A stretch of 64,000 nt of DNA, from contig NZ_JAEMQX010000004.1 of the NCBI RefSeq assembly GCF_016463645.1, positions 1-64,000 of the forward strand, given 5' to 3'. Origin of the DNA: Sphingopyxis sp. (GTDB lineage: Bacteria; Pseudomonadota; Alphaproteobacteria; Sphingomonadales; Sphingomonadaceae). A model generated the notes under the pieces. It worked only from the letters and a program-made list of their open reading frames with translations. It was not told the origin of the DNA and made no database searches. The position numbers and the translations under genes were made by a program. This document shows positions 17,627 through 26,735 of the stretch, in pieces (within the stretch, counting starts at the first letter, position 1; each line of letters starts with the position of its first letter).

Positions 17627-18226
17627 TTAGTGCATTACGGACTTGTCGCCAAGCAACTTCCCCGCCGTACGCAATATGATGCCGAGATCGAAAAGCAGCG
17701 ATTGGCGATCGAGATACTCGCGGTCGAAAGCCACTTTCACGGGTATGGGAAGCTCGTCGCGACCATTGACTTGCGCCCATCCGGTGATGCCCGGACGAAG
17801 CGTGTCCACGCCCTGCTCCCGACGCAGCGCGATCAGATCGTCCTGGTTGAACAGCGCCGGACGCGGACCGACGAAACTCATGTCGCCGGCCAATACGCTC
17901 CAGAGCTGCGGAATTTCGTCGAGGCTGGTGCGGCGAAGGAAGCCGCCGATCGGCGTCAGCGCGGAAGCGGCATCGACCATCAGATGCGTCGGCACGGCGG
18001 GCGTGCCGACCTTCATCGTGCGGAACTTCGGCATGCGAAAGATTGCCCCGCCGCGCCCCACGCGGTCGGACCAGTAGAGTGCGGGCCCGGACGAAGTGAA
18101 TTTGACGGCCAGTGCGACGCCAAGAGCGATCGGCAGCAACAGGAATCCGCCCGCAATCACCAGCACCAGATCGATTGCACGCTTCACCTTGACCCCATGA
18201 TATCGGTACCGGACGGGCGCTCGCAT
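17627..18226 (-). CDS. PglC-like initiating sugar-1-phosphate transferase
   Basis: This is a monotopic phosphoglycosyltransferase of 199 residues (PF02397 type) that transfers a sugar-1-phosphate from a UDP-sugar to undecaprenyl phosphate and so starts each repeat unit. One N-terminal membrane segment (AIDLVLVIAGGFLLLPIAL) is followed by the usual motifs PKFRTM, RRTSLDEIPQLWSVLAGDM with the catalytic Asp-Glu pair, SFVGPRPAL and LRPGITGWAQVNGR. The minimal length resembles PglC rather than the multi-helix WbaP type. GGAAGGAAG precedes the ATG. It heads the minus-strand run with the FlaA1-like gene, and diverges by 63 bp from the reductase gene, suggesting that a 6-deoxy-HexNAc is the first sugar. 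Confidence 0.88.
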   Translation of the reverse strand: MRAPVRYRYHGVKVKRAIDLVLVIAGGFLLLPIALGVALAVKFTSSGPALYWSDRVGRGGAIFRMPKFRTMKVGTPAVPTHLMVDAASALTPIGGFLRRTSLDEIPQLWSVLAGDMSFVGPRPALFNQDDLIALRREQGVDTLRPGITGWAQVNGRDELPIPVKVAFDREYLDRQSLLFDLGIILRTAGKLLGDKSVMH

Positions 18227-18289
18227 ACGCGCTTCCTTCCGGCCGGGGAAGGGCTGTTTTTGTCGGGCGGCCTGTGTATAGCGACCGCC

Positions 18290-19153
18290 ATGGCGGCGCG
18301 GCGCGACAACATCCTGATAGTCGGAGGAGGCAGCCGTATCGCGACGTCGCTCGCTCCACTGCTGGGCGAACGCGCGCGCATTGTATCGCGCCGGCCGTCG
18401 GGACTGGCCCGCGAAACAACGGTCGAAGACTATGGCCTGCTTCCGGAACCGATATTCGACGGCATCGGATATGTGATCAATTGCGTCGGGACCAGCGTCG
18501 GCGACGCAGCGCTGCTGCAGCGGGTCAATGTCGAGATCCCGCTCGCGCTCGCCAGCGCGGCGCGAACGGCGGGCGTGCGGCGGATGATCCACATCTCATC
18601 CTTCTCGGTCTATGGGGGCGCGCGGCTGATCGACGCGACGACGCCCGCCGCTCCGACAAGCGTCTATGGCTGTTCGAAACTCGAAGCCGATACCGCCCTG
18701 CTGGCGATGAACGGCGACGGTTTCGCCGTGGCGACGCTCCGCCTCCCCCTGATCTACGCCCCGGATTCGCTCGGCAAGCTGGGGCAGCTCCTCAGACTCT
18801 GGACGCGCCTGCGCGTGCTGCCGGTCCCCGCTGCCGATGTTTCGCGCGCAATGATCAGCGCCGACCTGTCGGCCGAAGTCGTCGCGGCGCTTTGCGACGA
18901 TTTTCGCCCCGGCGTCCGGTTCGCTGCGGACCCCGTGCCCTTCACCTATGCCCGGGCGGCCGTGTCACGGCCGGAAACGCTCTTCCGTCTCCCCTTGCCT
19001 CGCATCGCGACACGCACGGCGGAACGGGTTGCGCCTGCCCTCGCCGCGCGGCTATTCGCCGACAGCCATCTCGCCGACGCGGACAATCTTGCGATCGGCT
19101 ATGGCATCGCGTCGCGGCTGTACCGCGACATCGCCGAAGCCGCCCTCCGCTGA
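18290..19153 (+). CDS. SDR nucleotide-sugar 4-ketoreductase/epimerase
   Basis: This is an NAD-dependent epimerase/dehydratase-family protein of 287 residues. The N-terminal NILIVGGGSRIATSL is a degenerate dinucleotide motif. The catalytic triad is intact, with Ser in ISSFSVYGGA and Tyr/Lys in VYGCSKLE. Small enzymes of this kind (WbpV, WbjF type) next to a FlaA1/WbpM-like dehydratase reduce the 4-keto group to give UDP-QuiNAc or UDP-FucNAc; that role is inferred from context. The C-terminal half diverges from GalE-type enzymes. No clear ribosome binding site precedes the ATG. Only 15 bp separate it from the following glycosyltransferase gene. Confidence 0.75.
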   Translation: MAARRDNILIVGGGSRIATSLAPLLGERARIVSRRPSGLARETTVEDYGLLPEPIFDGIGYVINCVGTSVGDAALLQRVNVEIPLALASAARTAGVRRMIHISSFSVYGGARLIDATTPAAPTSVYGCSKLEADTALLAMNGDGFAVATLRLPLIYAPDSLGKLGQLLRLWTRLRVLPVPAADVSRAMISADLSAEVVAALCDDFRPGVRFAADPVPFTYARAAVSRPETLFRLPLPRIATRTAERVAPALAARLFADSHLADADNLAIGYGIASRLYRDIAEAALR

Positions 19154-19168
19154 TCACCGAAGGAAAAT

Positions 19169-20401
19169 ATGACGTCTGACCGCCGCCTCTGGGTCGTATC
19201 CGAACTCTATTATCCCGAACAGACATCGACCGGCTATTTCCTGACGCGCATCGCCGAGGGCCTTGCCACGTCCATGCCGGTCGAGGTCGTCTGCGGCCAG
19301 CCGACCTACAGCGAACATGGCGTGCGTGCGCCGGCGCGCGAAGAGCGGGGCGGCGTACGGATCCACCGCGTGCGCGCGACGCATTTCGGCAAGGACCGAC
19401 TGCTCATGCGCGCGCTCAACATCGTCACGCTGACGCTGTCGGTAGCCTGGTTCGCGCTTTTCCATTTCCGCCGCGGCGACCGCCTGCTCATCGTGACCAA
19501 TCCGCCGACGCTGCCCCCGCTGGTGGGGCTCATCGCGCGCTGGAAGGGCATGGATGCGCATCTTCTGGTTCACGACGTTTACCCCGAAGTGCTTGCGGCG
19601 ACGGGCTTCATGCGACGGGACAGCCTGCCCTATCGCCTGCTCGAGCGGCTGTTTTCGGCGACCTTCGCGCTGTACGGATCGATCGTCGTTCTCGGCCGCG
19701 ACATGGCCGACCTCGTCCACCAAAAGCTGCGCGGGGCCCATCGGCGGATCACGATCATTCCCAATTGGGGCGACGTCGACGAGGTTGTGCCGCTTGTCCG
19801 CGAAGAAAATCCCTTTTTCGATCTGAACCGGATCGACGCTCCTTGCGTGATCCAGTTCTCGGGCAATATCGGCCGCACGCATGACGTCGAGACGATCATC
19901 GCCGCGGCCCGGCGGCTCGGGACCCGCGACGACATCCTCTTCGTCTTCGCGGGTTATGGCGGCAAGACCGACGTCATCGGACAGGCGATCGCATCCGGCG
20001 AACTGCCGAATATCCGCCTCTTGCCGCGCCAGCCGCGCGAACTGCTCGGACCGATGCTGGCCAGCGCGACGGCAACGATCATCTCGTTCGTCGACGAAAT
20101 GAAGGGCCTCTCGGTGCCCAGCCGCATGTATAATGTGCTGTCGGCGGGCACTCCGATCATCGCTATTGCCGATGCGGATTCCGAACTCGCGCTCGTGGTC
20201 GGAGAGGAAAAAGCAGGCTGGGTGCTGCCCACCGGCGATGCCGAGGCGCTGCTGACGCTGATCATGCGCATCGCCAGCCCCGCGGGCGCCGAAGAAGCCG
20301 CACGCTTCGGTGCCAACGGACGCGCCGCGGTCGAAGCGCGCTATACGTTCGAAAGCGTGGTGGCCCGGTTCCGTTCCCTGATCGAGGCGGAACCCGTCTG
20401 A
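19169..20401 (+). CDS. WbuB-like GT4 glycosyltransferase
   Basis: This is a GT-B fold glycosyltransferase of 410 residues. The N-terminus WVVSELYYPEQTSTGYFLT is characteristic of the WbuB/WcaI group of family 4. The C-terminal nucleotide-sugar domain holds IIPNWGD, FSGNIGRTHDVE and EMKGLSVPSRMYNVLSAG, the last matching the E-x7-E region. It forms a two-gene unit with the upstream ketoreductase (AAGGAAAA as ribosome binding site) and diverges from the initiating transferase gene, so it is a good candidate for adding the second sugar of the repeat unit. The sugar specificity cannot be read from sequence. Confidence 0.88.
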   Translation: MTSDRRLWVVSELYYPEQTSTGYFLTRIAEGLATSMPVEVVCGQPTYSEHGVRAPAREERGGVRIHRVRATHFGKDRLLMRALNIVTLTLSVAWFALFHFRRGDRLLIVTNPPTLPPLVGLIARWKGMDAHLLVHDVYPEVLAATGFMRRDSLPYRLLERLFSATFALYGSIVVLGRDMADLVHQKLRGAHRRITIIPNWGDVDEVVPLVREENPFFDLNRIDAPCVIQFSGNIGRTHDVETIIAAARRLGTRDDILFVFAGYGGKTDVIGQAIASGELPNIRLLPRQPRELLGPMLASATATIISFVDEMKGLSVPSRMYNVLSAGTPIIAIADADSELALVVGEEKAGWVLPTGDAEALLTLIMRIASPAGAEEAARFGANGRAAVEARYTFESVVARFRSLIEAEPV

Positions 20402-20405
20402 CCGG

Positions 20406-22298
20406 CTAGCCGGCGCCCCACCGGTGGCCGCCCAGACATCGCCACGCCGCGGGTTCGCCCGACGCGCGTTCGAGATTCTGGATCGACTGGCCCGTGTCGC
20501 ATGCAAAAGCCGGACGTCCGCGACCGAGTTGCGATACGTCGCGTCCAGCCGGCAGCGTGCGCGACGCGCCGAAGAACTGCAGTCCGCGAACCGCCCCCTT
20601 CGACCCGCCGAGATCGATTCCGATGCCCTGCTGCCCCGGCGACCGGAAGGTCGCGTCGCTGAGGTCCAGCCGGGCGCAGTTCCGGAGCGACGCGGCCGGC
20701 ATGCCGGGCATCGTTCCCAGGTCGCGCACGTCGCATTTCCGTATGCGGAGCGATCCTCCGACATCGAGGGCAAACAGGGGGTTGGTGCCCGAAAGGATGC
20801 ACTCCTCGATGACGAAATTGCCAGCCGGCAATCCCGGCGCACCCCAGATTTCAATGGCACGAGCGCCGGCGCCCGCATCGAAGCGGCAGTTTTGAAAGGC
20901 GATGTCGCTGACATAGCCGGCATTTGCCGCGGCCGTCTGCGCGTCCTGAATATTGTCGACGAGCACGGTGCGACCGCGCGTTCGCCATTGACAATCGCGG
21001 ATCGCGATCCCCCTTGCCGCATGGCCGCGCGCGTGATGGATCAGAATGCCGCTTTCCCCGCCTTCCGCACGGATGCCGCGCACGCTGCCCTCGACGATCG
21101 CGGGCGCTGCAGCATCGCCCGAGGCATGCGGCACGATATGCAGGTCGCGCCAGTTGCCGCTGAGGCGCCCGCCCTCGACCGACCATTGCCGCGCGCCATT
21201 GAACACGATCGCGGCCTTGGGCAGGTTCGTGTCGCGACGATCGGTCTGCCCGATGACAACCGGATCGACGATCGATACTCCGGCGGCGCTCGCGACATAT
21301 ATGCCGGCCGACCGCGGCGCGGCGAGAACGGGGTTTCTTACGGTGATCCCCTGCATGCGAGAGACATTGTCGTAAATCTGGATCGCATAGGCGCCGACAT
21401 CGTCGCTTATCCCGTCGCGCCCGGCGTTCGCGACCGTCACGCGATCGAGCACCGCGTCGAGTACCGCGTGGTAAAGGATGACGCCCGACTTGATGTGGCG
21501 CGCGTCGCCGCTGAACAGGCTGACATTGACGTCGCGGATCACCCCCGAATGACCGTTGACGCAAAGCACCGCCGCGTTGAGGCTGATATTGTCGGTTCCG
21601 ACGCAATTGCCCGGCCGGCTGCGAAATGTGACATCGGCGATATCGATGCCGCGCATTTCGCGCCCCGTATCGAACCCCGCGGCGTTCTCGATCGCCACCC
21701 AATCGGGGCCCCGGAAATTCTCCAGATGTACCCGGCGGAGTGCAAAATCCGATACGTCCGCCGTCGCCTGCGCGTCGAGAACCCAGCGGATCGCGCTGCC
21801 GCTGCCGTAGATGGTTGCGCCGGCCATCGCGACATTGTTGCCGATGATCGCCAAATCCTCGACGGCGATCCGGCCGGCATTGGTGGCGACGAACAGGTTG
21901 CAGACCTTGTCGCCCGTGATCGCGAGAATGGTTCGCTCGCGCCCGGCGCCGCTGAGCGTGACGCCCGAGGGCAGGACGATGCCCCCCTGGCCGAGCGACG
22001 ACGAGAGAAAGCGGTGGGTGCCCGCCGCCAGGACAAGGGCACCGCCGCCGGTGCGGGCGAGCTCGGCGAGCGCCGCCCTCAGTGCCGCGCTATTGTCGCC
22101 GACGAGCGGCCCGCCCCCGAAATCGGCGAGCGCAATCCGGCGGACGGGGCCGGCGGGTGCGGGTTCCTGCGCAGCGGCGCCGACGAGACCTGCCAGCCCG
22201 GCGGCCAGCGCGCCGTGGACCATCGCGCGCCGGCTCATTCCGAAGGATCTGGCGGGCGCACCCGCAGGGCCAGCTTTCAACACCGGGAAACTCCGCAT
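20406..22298 (-). CDS. Secreted right-handed beta-helix (pectate lyase-like) protein
   Basis: This 630-residue protein has a twin-arginine-type leader (MSRRAMVHGALAAGLAGL, hydrophobic core, AxA-like end), then DFGGGPLVGDNSAALRAAL and GGGALVLAAGTHRF, the start of the Pectate_lyase_3/GH28-related fold. The rest is a repetitive series of short Asn/Ile/Val-rich rungs typical of parallel beta-helices. The start is uncertain: 22298 gives a longer n-region, while ATG 22238 places SRR directly at the N-terminus. The protein could be a lyase, hydrolase or epimerase acting on the exported polysaccharide, but I see no diagnostic catalytic residues. It lies tail to tail with the WbuB-like transferase gene. 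Confidence 0.75.
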   Translation of the reverse strand: MRSFPVLKAGPAGAPARSFGMSRRAMVHGALAAGLAGLVGAAAQEPAPAGPVRRIALADFGGGPLVGDNSAALRAALAELARTGGGALVLAAGTHRFLSSSLGQGGIVLPSGVTLSGAGRERTILAITGDKVCNLFVATNAGRIAVEDLAIIGNNVAMAGATIYGSGSAIRWVLDAQATADVSDFALRRVHLENFRGPDWVAIENAAGFDTGREMRGIDIADVTFRSRPGNCVGTDNISLNAAVLCVNGHSGVIRDVNVSLFSGDARHIKSGVILYHAVLDAVLDRVTVANAGRDGISDDVGAYAIQIYDNVSRMQGITVRNPVLAAPRSAGIYVASAAGVSIVDPVVIGQTDRRDTNLPKAAIVFNGARQWSVEGGRLSGNWRDLHIVPHASGDAAAPAIVEGSVRGIRAEGGESGILIHHARGHAARGIAIRDCQWRTRGRTVLVDNIQDAQTAAANAGYVSDIAFQNCRFDAGAGARAIEIWGAPGLPAGNFVIEECILSGTNPLFALDVGGSLRIRKCDVRDLGTMPGMPAASLRNCARLDLSDATFRSPGQQGIGIDLGGSKGAVRGLQFFGASRTLPAGRDVSQLGRGRPAFACDTGQSIQNLERASGEPAAWRCLGGHRWGAG

Positions 22299-22576
22299 CC
22301 ATCTGACAGTCCGCGCCGGTCATCAAACCGTCCCGCGCGGCGTGCATCTGCAGTAGCTTGGGCGCTGTACGTCCGCGAGGCAACCGCTTCATGCTCCGGC
22401 CCCGTCCGCGCCGGCAAATCCCCTTCGCTCCACCATAAAGCCGGTTGTAAAGTCAAATCCAATGGATCATGTGGGCGCGCCTTGCAGAGCGTTTCCGGTT
22501 CGGCAACGGTTAGTCGATTCGGCCAGATAGCCGGACGGACGATGCAGATTTTGAACTTGGAATGCGACGGAGCAGC

Positions 22577-23521
22577 ATGCAGAAAATAGTGATCACGGGC
22601 GGCCTCGGCTATGTCGGCCATGAACTCGTCCGCCAGCTGGCCGCAAAGGGCGATGCCGAACTCCACGTCATCGACAATCTCGACAGCGGCGGCCAGCGGC
22701 TGCAGATGGTTCCGCTGAACGCGTTCAAGCTCCATATCGTCGATATCCGCGATCGTGAGGCGGTCGCAAAGGCGATGGCCGAAATCCGGCCCGACATCGT
22801 CTATCACCTCGCCGCCATCCATTTCATTCCGCTTTGCGAAAGCGATCCGGGCAATGCCGTCGCGGTCAACGTGTCGGGCACGGTCAACATGCTCGACGCG
22901 ACGCCGAAGGGCGCGCGTTTCGTCTTCGCATCGACCGCCGCGGTCTATGCACCCGAAGACGATGCCCATGTCGAGGGCAAAAGCGTCGAACGGCCGATGG
23001 ATATCTATGGCTGGACCAAATATCACGGCGAACAGTTCGTCCGCTATTACCACGAAAGCGGCAAGATCGACGGCGTGATCGTCCGTCTGTTCAACGTCGT
23101 CGGCAGCGGCGAAACCAACCCCCATCTTGCTCCCGCGATCATCGAGCAGCTCGATCAGGGCGACGCCAACGTCAAGCTCGGCAATCTCTTCCCGCATCGC
23201 GACTATATCGACGTGTCCGACGCGGCCGAGGGCTTCCAGCGCCTCGGCGCCGCAGCCAACGGAGGCGATGCCCCGGTACTCAGCAATCTCGGGACGGGGC
23301 GCAGCCGCGAAGTGGGCGACGTCGTCAAGCTGATCGCCAGGGCGGCCAATATCGATATCCGCATCGAACAGGATGCGACGCGCGTGCGCGCCGTCGACCG
23401 GCCGATGCTCAAGGCATCGACCGACCGGCTGAAGTCACTGACCGGCTGGGTGCCCGCCATCGAACTCGACCAGAGCATGGCGAACGCCTGGGCGACACGG
23501 GCCCAGGACCGGCTCTCCTGA
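22577..23521 (+). CDS. NAD-dependent nucleotide-sugar epimerase/dehydratase
   Basis: This is an extended SDR of 314 residues. Seen are the NAD motif TGGLGYVGHELV near the N-terminus, VYHLAAIHFIPLCE, the catalytic Thr/Ser in STAAVYA and the Tyr/Lys pair in YGWTKYHGEQ, plus GNLFPHRDYIDVSD typical of GalE-like substrate domains. The start MQKIVITG (22577) has GGAG a few bases upstream; an in-frame ATG 15 bp earlier is possible. It heads a plus-strand run with a GT4 transferase, a methyltransferase and an acyltransferase. The substrate is not identifiable; the LAAIHF segment differs from the usual LAA(L/Q)xxV of GalE and may reflect another sugar. Confidence 0.8.
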   Translation: MQKIVITGGLGYVGHELVRQLAAKGDAELHVIDNLDSGGQRLQMVPLNAFKLHIVDIRDREAVAKAMAEIRPDIVYHLAAIHFIPLCESDPGNAVAVNVSGTVNMLDATPKGARFVFASTAAVYAPEDDAHVEGKSVERPMDIYGWTKYHGEQFVRYYHESGKIDGVIVRLFNVVGSGETNPHLAPAIIEQLDQGDANVKLGNLFPHRDYIDVSDAAEGFQRLGAAANGGDAPVLSNLGTGRSREVGDVVKLIARAANIDIRIEQDATRVRAVDRPMLKASTDRLKSLTGWVPAIELDQSMANAWATRAQDRLS

Positions 23522-23528
23522 GCGCCTC

Positions 23529-24761
23529 ATGACGATCGGGGTTGCCGGCATCGCCATCACCCCGCCGGGCATCAAGGCCAGCGGCGGGGTTTCGGCGGGC
23601 ATTCAGCTGATGAAACGCGTCGCCGAACGCGCCGAAACGCACATGCTGGTAATGGCCGATGCGGACGGTGTCGAACAGGATGGCGCGCTCTCGATCCATC
23701 GGTTGAAGGCGACCAACGCCGTTCAGCGCGCCGGTATCGGTCGCGTCGTTCCCCGCGGCCTGGTGACGCTGTTCTGGCGCGTCGATTTCGGCGCCTGGCT
23801 CGACAAGATAAAGCCCGATATCGTCCACATCCATAATCCGCACCCGCCGGGCGCGCTGCTCGCCGCCGCGCGCGCCTGCGATGCCCGCGGCATTCCCTAT
23901 GTCATTTCGACCCACGGCTTCGTCGAATTCGACGACTATGCCACCGCCTTCGGGGCCAAGCCCTGGCAGGGGCCGATCATCGACCGGTTGATCCGCGCGC
24001 CGCTGGTCCGCGCGACACGCGGCGCCGCGCGCGTGTTGATGCTCTCGCCCGAGGAAACGCCGATCTTCGACGGCATGGATATCGCGCCGGACCGCCTCGG
24101 CGTCGTTCCCAACGGCGTCGATCCCTGGTTTCTGGACAATCTTGACGAGTCCGACCGGATTGCCGCGGTCGCGCGCTTCAACCTCCCGGCTGACAAGCCC
24201 AAGATCCTGTTCGTCGGCAATCACACGCCGAACAAGGGTATCGATGTGCTGCTGAAGGCGATGACCCGCATGCGCGAGGACGCCGTCGCGGTGATCGGCG
24301 GCGGTATCCGGTCGCCCGAGGAACATCGGGCGATGCTGGCCGACGCGGGTTTCGACATGGCGTCGGGCCGCGCCATCTTTACCGATTTCCTGTCGCGCGA
24401 CGAGCTCAAGGGGCTTTACCAGTCGTGCGACATTTTCGCTTTCCCCTCGCGCGCCGACACGCTGCCGCTCGTCATTCTCGAGGCGATGGTCAGCCGGCTG
24501 CCCGTGGTCGCGACGCGGATCGGCGGAATCCCGTTCGAGGTGACGGAAGAGACCGGTGCGCTCATCGCCTCGGGCGACGCCGACGGCCTCGCGCGCGAAC
24601 TCGACCGGCTCGCTGCCGATCCGGCGCTGCGCCGCCGCATGGGAACGGCGGGCCGCCAGCGCGCGATCGACATTTTCAACTGGGATCGGTCGGCCGAAGA
24701 ATCTATCCGGATATATTCGGAAATATTGGGCGAGCGGTCCGATCCGGCACCGCACGCCTGA
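23529..24761 (+). CDS. GT4 family glycosyltransferase
   Basis: This is a GT-B glycosyltransferase of 410 residues. The N-terminal acceptor domain has GGVSAGIQL and HIHNPHPPGALL; the C-terminal donor domain has VVPNGVDPWF, ILFVGNHTPNKGIDVLLKA and the E-x7-E motif in FPSRADTLPLVILEAM, all typical of family 4 retaining enzymes. It begins 7 bp after the preceding epimerase stop and is followed 22 bp later by the methyltransferase gene, so the three are almost certainly co-transcribed. It probably adds one sugar of the polysaccharide repeat on the cytoplasmic side. Donor and acceptor are unknown. Confidence 0.88.
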   Translation: MTIGVAGIAITPPGIKASGGVSAGIQLMKRVAERAETHMLVMADADGVEQDGALSIHRLKATNAVQRAGIGRVVPRGLVTLFWRVDFGAWLDKIKPDIVHIHNPHPPGALLAAARACDARGIPYVISTHGFVEFDDYATAFGAKPWQGPIIDRLIRAPLVRATRGAARVLMLSPEETPIFDGMDIAPDRLGVVPNGVDPWFLDNLDESDRIAAVARFNLPADKPKILFVGNHTPNKGIDVLLKAMTRMREDAVAVIGGGIRSPEEHRAMLADAGFDMASGRAIFTDFLSRDELKGLYQSCDIFAFPSRADTLPLVILEAMVSRLPVVATRIGGIPFEVTEETGALIASGDADGLARELDRLAADPALRRRMGTAGRQRAIDIFNWDRSAEESIRIYSEILGERSDPAPHA

Positions 24762-24783
24762 AAGCCATAGTGGGACAATCCGC

Positions 24784-25476
24784 ATGAACATGTACACTGA
24801 CGGACGCTATCTCGACAGCAACCCGACCTGGCACGAAGAGCATTCCGAATGGAAAGCCGACTTTACCAAGCGCATGCTGCAAAAGCATGGCATCGCGCCG
24901 CGCCGGCTCGCCGAGATCGGTTGCGGCGCCGGCCAGATTCTGATCGAGCTTGCGGCCAAGATGCCGGCGATCGAACAGCTCGACGGCTATGAGATCTCGC
25001 CTCAGGCCTTTGCCCGTGCGAAGACCAAGGCGACCGACCGTGTCGCCTATCACAATGCCGACATTCTCGCGAACCCGCCGGCCGAGCCCTATGACGTCGC
25101 GATGGCGATGGACGTGTTCGAACATGTCGACGATTATCTTGGCTTCATTGCGAAGATGAAGAGCGTCGCCCGCTACAAGATCTTCCACGTCCCGCTCGAG
25201 CTTTCGGTATCGAGCATGCTGCGCCCCGGCACGCTGACGCGCGCACGCGAAGAGGTCGGGCATATCCATTATTTCACGCGCGAGACGGCGCTGGCGACGA
25301 TCGAACATGCGGGCCTCAAGGTCGTCGACGAACACTATACCAGCGTGTCGCTCGACCATGCCGTCGAACTCAGGACGAAACTCATGCGCCTGCCGCGCCA
25401 GCTCGTCGCGGCAATGTCCAGGGGGCTCGCCGCGCGAACGTTCGGCGGTTTCAGCCTGCTCGTTCTGGCGGAATAA
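24784..25476 (+). CDS. SAM-dependent class I methyltransferase
   Basis: This is a 230-residue Methyltransf_11/23-type protein. Motif I is LAEIGCGAGQILIEL at about residues 40-54, the acidic end of strand 2 is in DGYEISPQAF, and motif II is YDVAMAMDVFEHVDDYLGF, which has the EHV signature common to ubiquinone/sugar methyltransferases. The tail VSLDHAVELRTKLMRLP is characteristic of methyltransferases found in O-antigen clusters, suggesting O-methylation of a sugar or of the chain end. It begins soon after the glycosyltransferase gene and precedes an acyltransferase gene, a typical decoration module. Confidence 0.85.
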   Translation: MNMYTDGRYLDSNPTWHEEHSEWKADFTKRMLQKHGIAPRRLAEIGCGAGQILIELAAKMPAIEQLDGYEISPQAFARAKTKATDRVAYHNADILANPPAEPYDVAMAMDVFEHVDDYLGFIAKMKSVARYKIFHVPLELSVSSMLRPGTLTRAREEVGHIHYFTRETALATIEHAGLKVVDEHYTSVSLDHAVELRTKLMRLPRQLVAAMSRGLAARTFGGFSLLVLAE

Positions 25477-25524
25477 TTCCCGGGCGCGGACCTCGCAGCG
25501 GTGGGATCATCAGGTGGCGATAGA

Positions 25525-26691
25525 ATGCACGTGAACTCGAACAGCGACGCGGGGAAAGAGCCGGTCACCGGCCAGCCCTATCTGAAAACGATAGCGGCAA
25601 GTTATGAGCATGTTCCGAGCCTCGACGGGCTGCGTGCCATATCGATCGCCGCGGTGCTCTTCACACATTTCGTCGCGCCGCACGGCCCTGGCGGTTACGG
25701 GGTCTTCCTGTTCTTCATCATCAGCGGCTTCCTGATCACCCGCCTTCTGTTCGCCGAACAGAACCGGCGCGAGATAAGCATAAAGGACTTCTATCTCAGG
25801 AGATTCTTCAGGCTTTATCCGGTGCTGGTGGTCTTCACTCTGTTTGCCGTCACCGTGAGCTATTTCCGGTACGGGCATTTCAGCCTCGACGAAGCCTTTG
25901 CCGCGTTGTTCTATTACGCGAACTTCCTGATCGTTCACAAGGAGCTGACCGGACAACCACTGGATTTCGAGGCATTTCAGGTTTTCTGGTCGCTCTCGGT
26001 CGAGGAGCATTTCTACCTCTTCTTTCCGGTGATTTTCTTCTTCCTCAAGAAGGCCGAACGGGTCGCCATTCTCGCGATCGTCGTGATCGTGGCGTGCACG
26101 GCGGCGCGCTATCTGATGGCAAGCGCCCATCCCGAACTCATCGGAACGCACTATTTCGGGATGCTGACGCAGTACCGGATCGACTCGATCGCGCTCGGCG
26201 TCCTGCTCGCTGCCATGTGTGAAATTCCGGCGGGCCAGCGGATCGTGATGCTGGCCGACCGCTACTGGATGCTGGCGCTCGCGTTCGTCGTCCTGGCCGC
26301 AGGCTTCATCCTGATACGCGACCCCGCTTTGAAGACGGCACTCCGGTGGCCGATGCTCGGCTTCCCGATATTGGTCATGATTGCGGCGGTGGTCTTCTCG
26401 CCCCGGCATCGCCTCGCAATTGCCGCCCTGAATCACCCCGCCGCCGTCTGGACCGGCAAGCTCAGCTATTCGCTCTACGTCTGGCACACGCTGGCCGGTT
26501 ACGCGGCGCACGACCTTCTCGCGAACCCGGTTCTCGCGACGGCGGGCGCCGTGTTCTTTTCGTACCTGTTCGCCGCCCTGTCCTATTTTCTCATCGAGCA
26601 ACCGATGATCCGGGCCGGCAAGCGTATGCGCAAGAAGACCGGACCTCACGTCCCGCCGGGCGGGCCCGCCGAAGCGACGCTGGCGGGGTGA
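25525..26691 (+). CDS. Membrane acyltransferase 3 family protein (OafA-like)
   Basis: This is an integral membrane O-acyltransferase of 388 residues that moves acyl groups, commonly acetyl, across the membrane onto exported glycans. It has about ten predicted helices. Family motifs are VPSLDGLRAISIAAVLFTHF with the catalytic His near residue 46, the R-x10-R segment FYLRRFFRLYPVL, and WSLSVEEHFYLFFPV. The start ATGCACGTG (25525) has AGGTGG about 8 nt upstream; GTG 25501 would add eight residues. It is the last gene of the plus-strand run and meets the large minus-strand operon tail to tail, with a shared hairpin between (26693-26718). Confidence 0.88.
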   Translation: MHVNSNSDAGKEPVTGQPYLKTIAASYEHVPSLDGLRAISIAAVLFTHFVAPHGPGGYGVFLFFIISGFLITRLLFAEQNRREISIKDFYLRRFFRLYPVLVVFTLFAVTVSYFRYGHFSLDEAFAALFYYANFLIVHKELTGQPLDFEAFQVFWSLSVEEHFYLFFPVIFFFLKKAERVAILAIVVIVACTAARYLMASAHPELIGTHYFGMLTQYRIDSIALGVLLAAMCEIPAGQRIVMLADRYWMLALAFVVLAAGFILIRDPALKTALRWPMLGFPILVMIAAVVFSPRHRLAIAALNHPAAVWTGKLSYSLYVWHTLAGYAAHDLLANPVLATAGAVFFSYLFAALSYFLIEQPMIRAGKRMRKKTGPHVPPGGPAEATLAG

Positions 26692-26692
26692 C

Positions 26693-26718
26693 ACCGGCGC
26701 GCTGATCCGCGGGCCGGT
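26693..26718. terminator. Possible bidirectional terminator
   Basis: ACCGGC (26693-26698) and GCCGGT (26713-26718) form a perfect 6-bp stem over a 14-nt GC-rich loop, between the convergent stops of the acyltransferase and FkbM-like genes. There is no U-tract on either side, so confidence is limited. Confidence 0.4.
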
Positions 26719-26735
26719 CGCAACCGCGCACGCGA

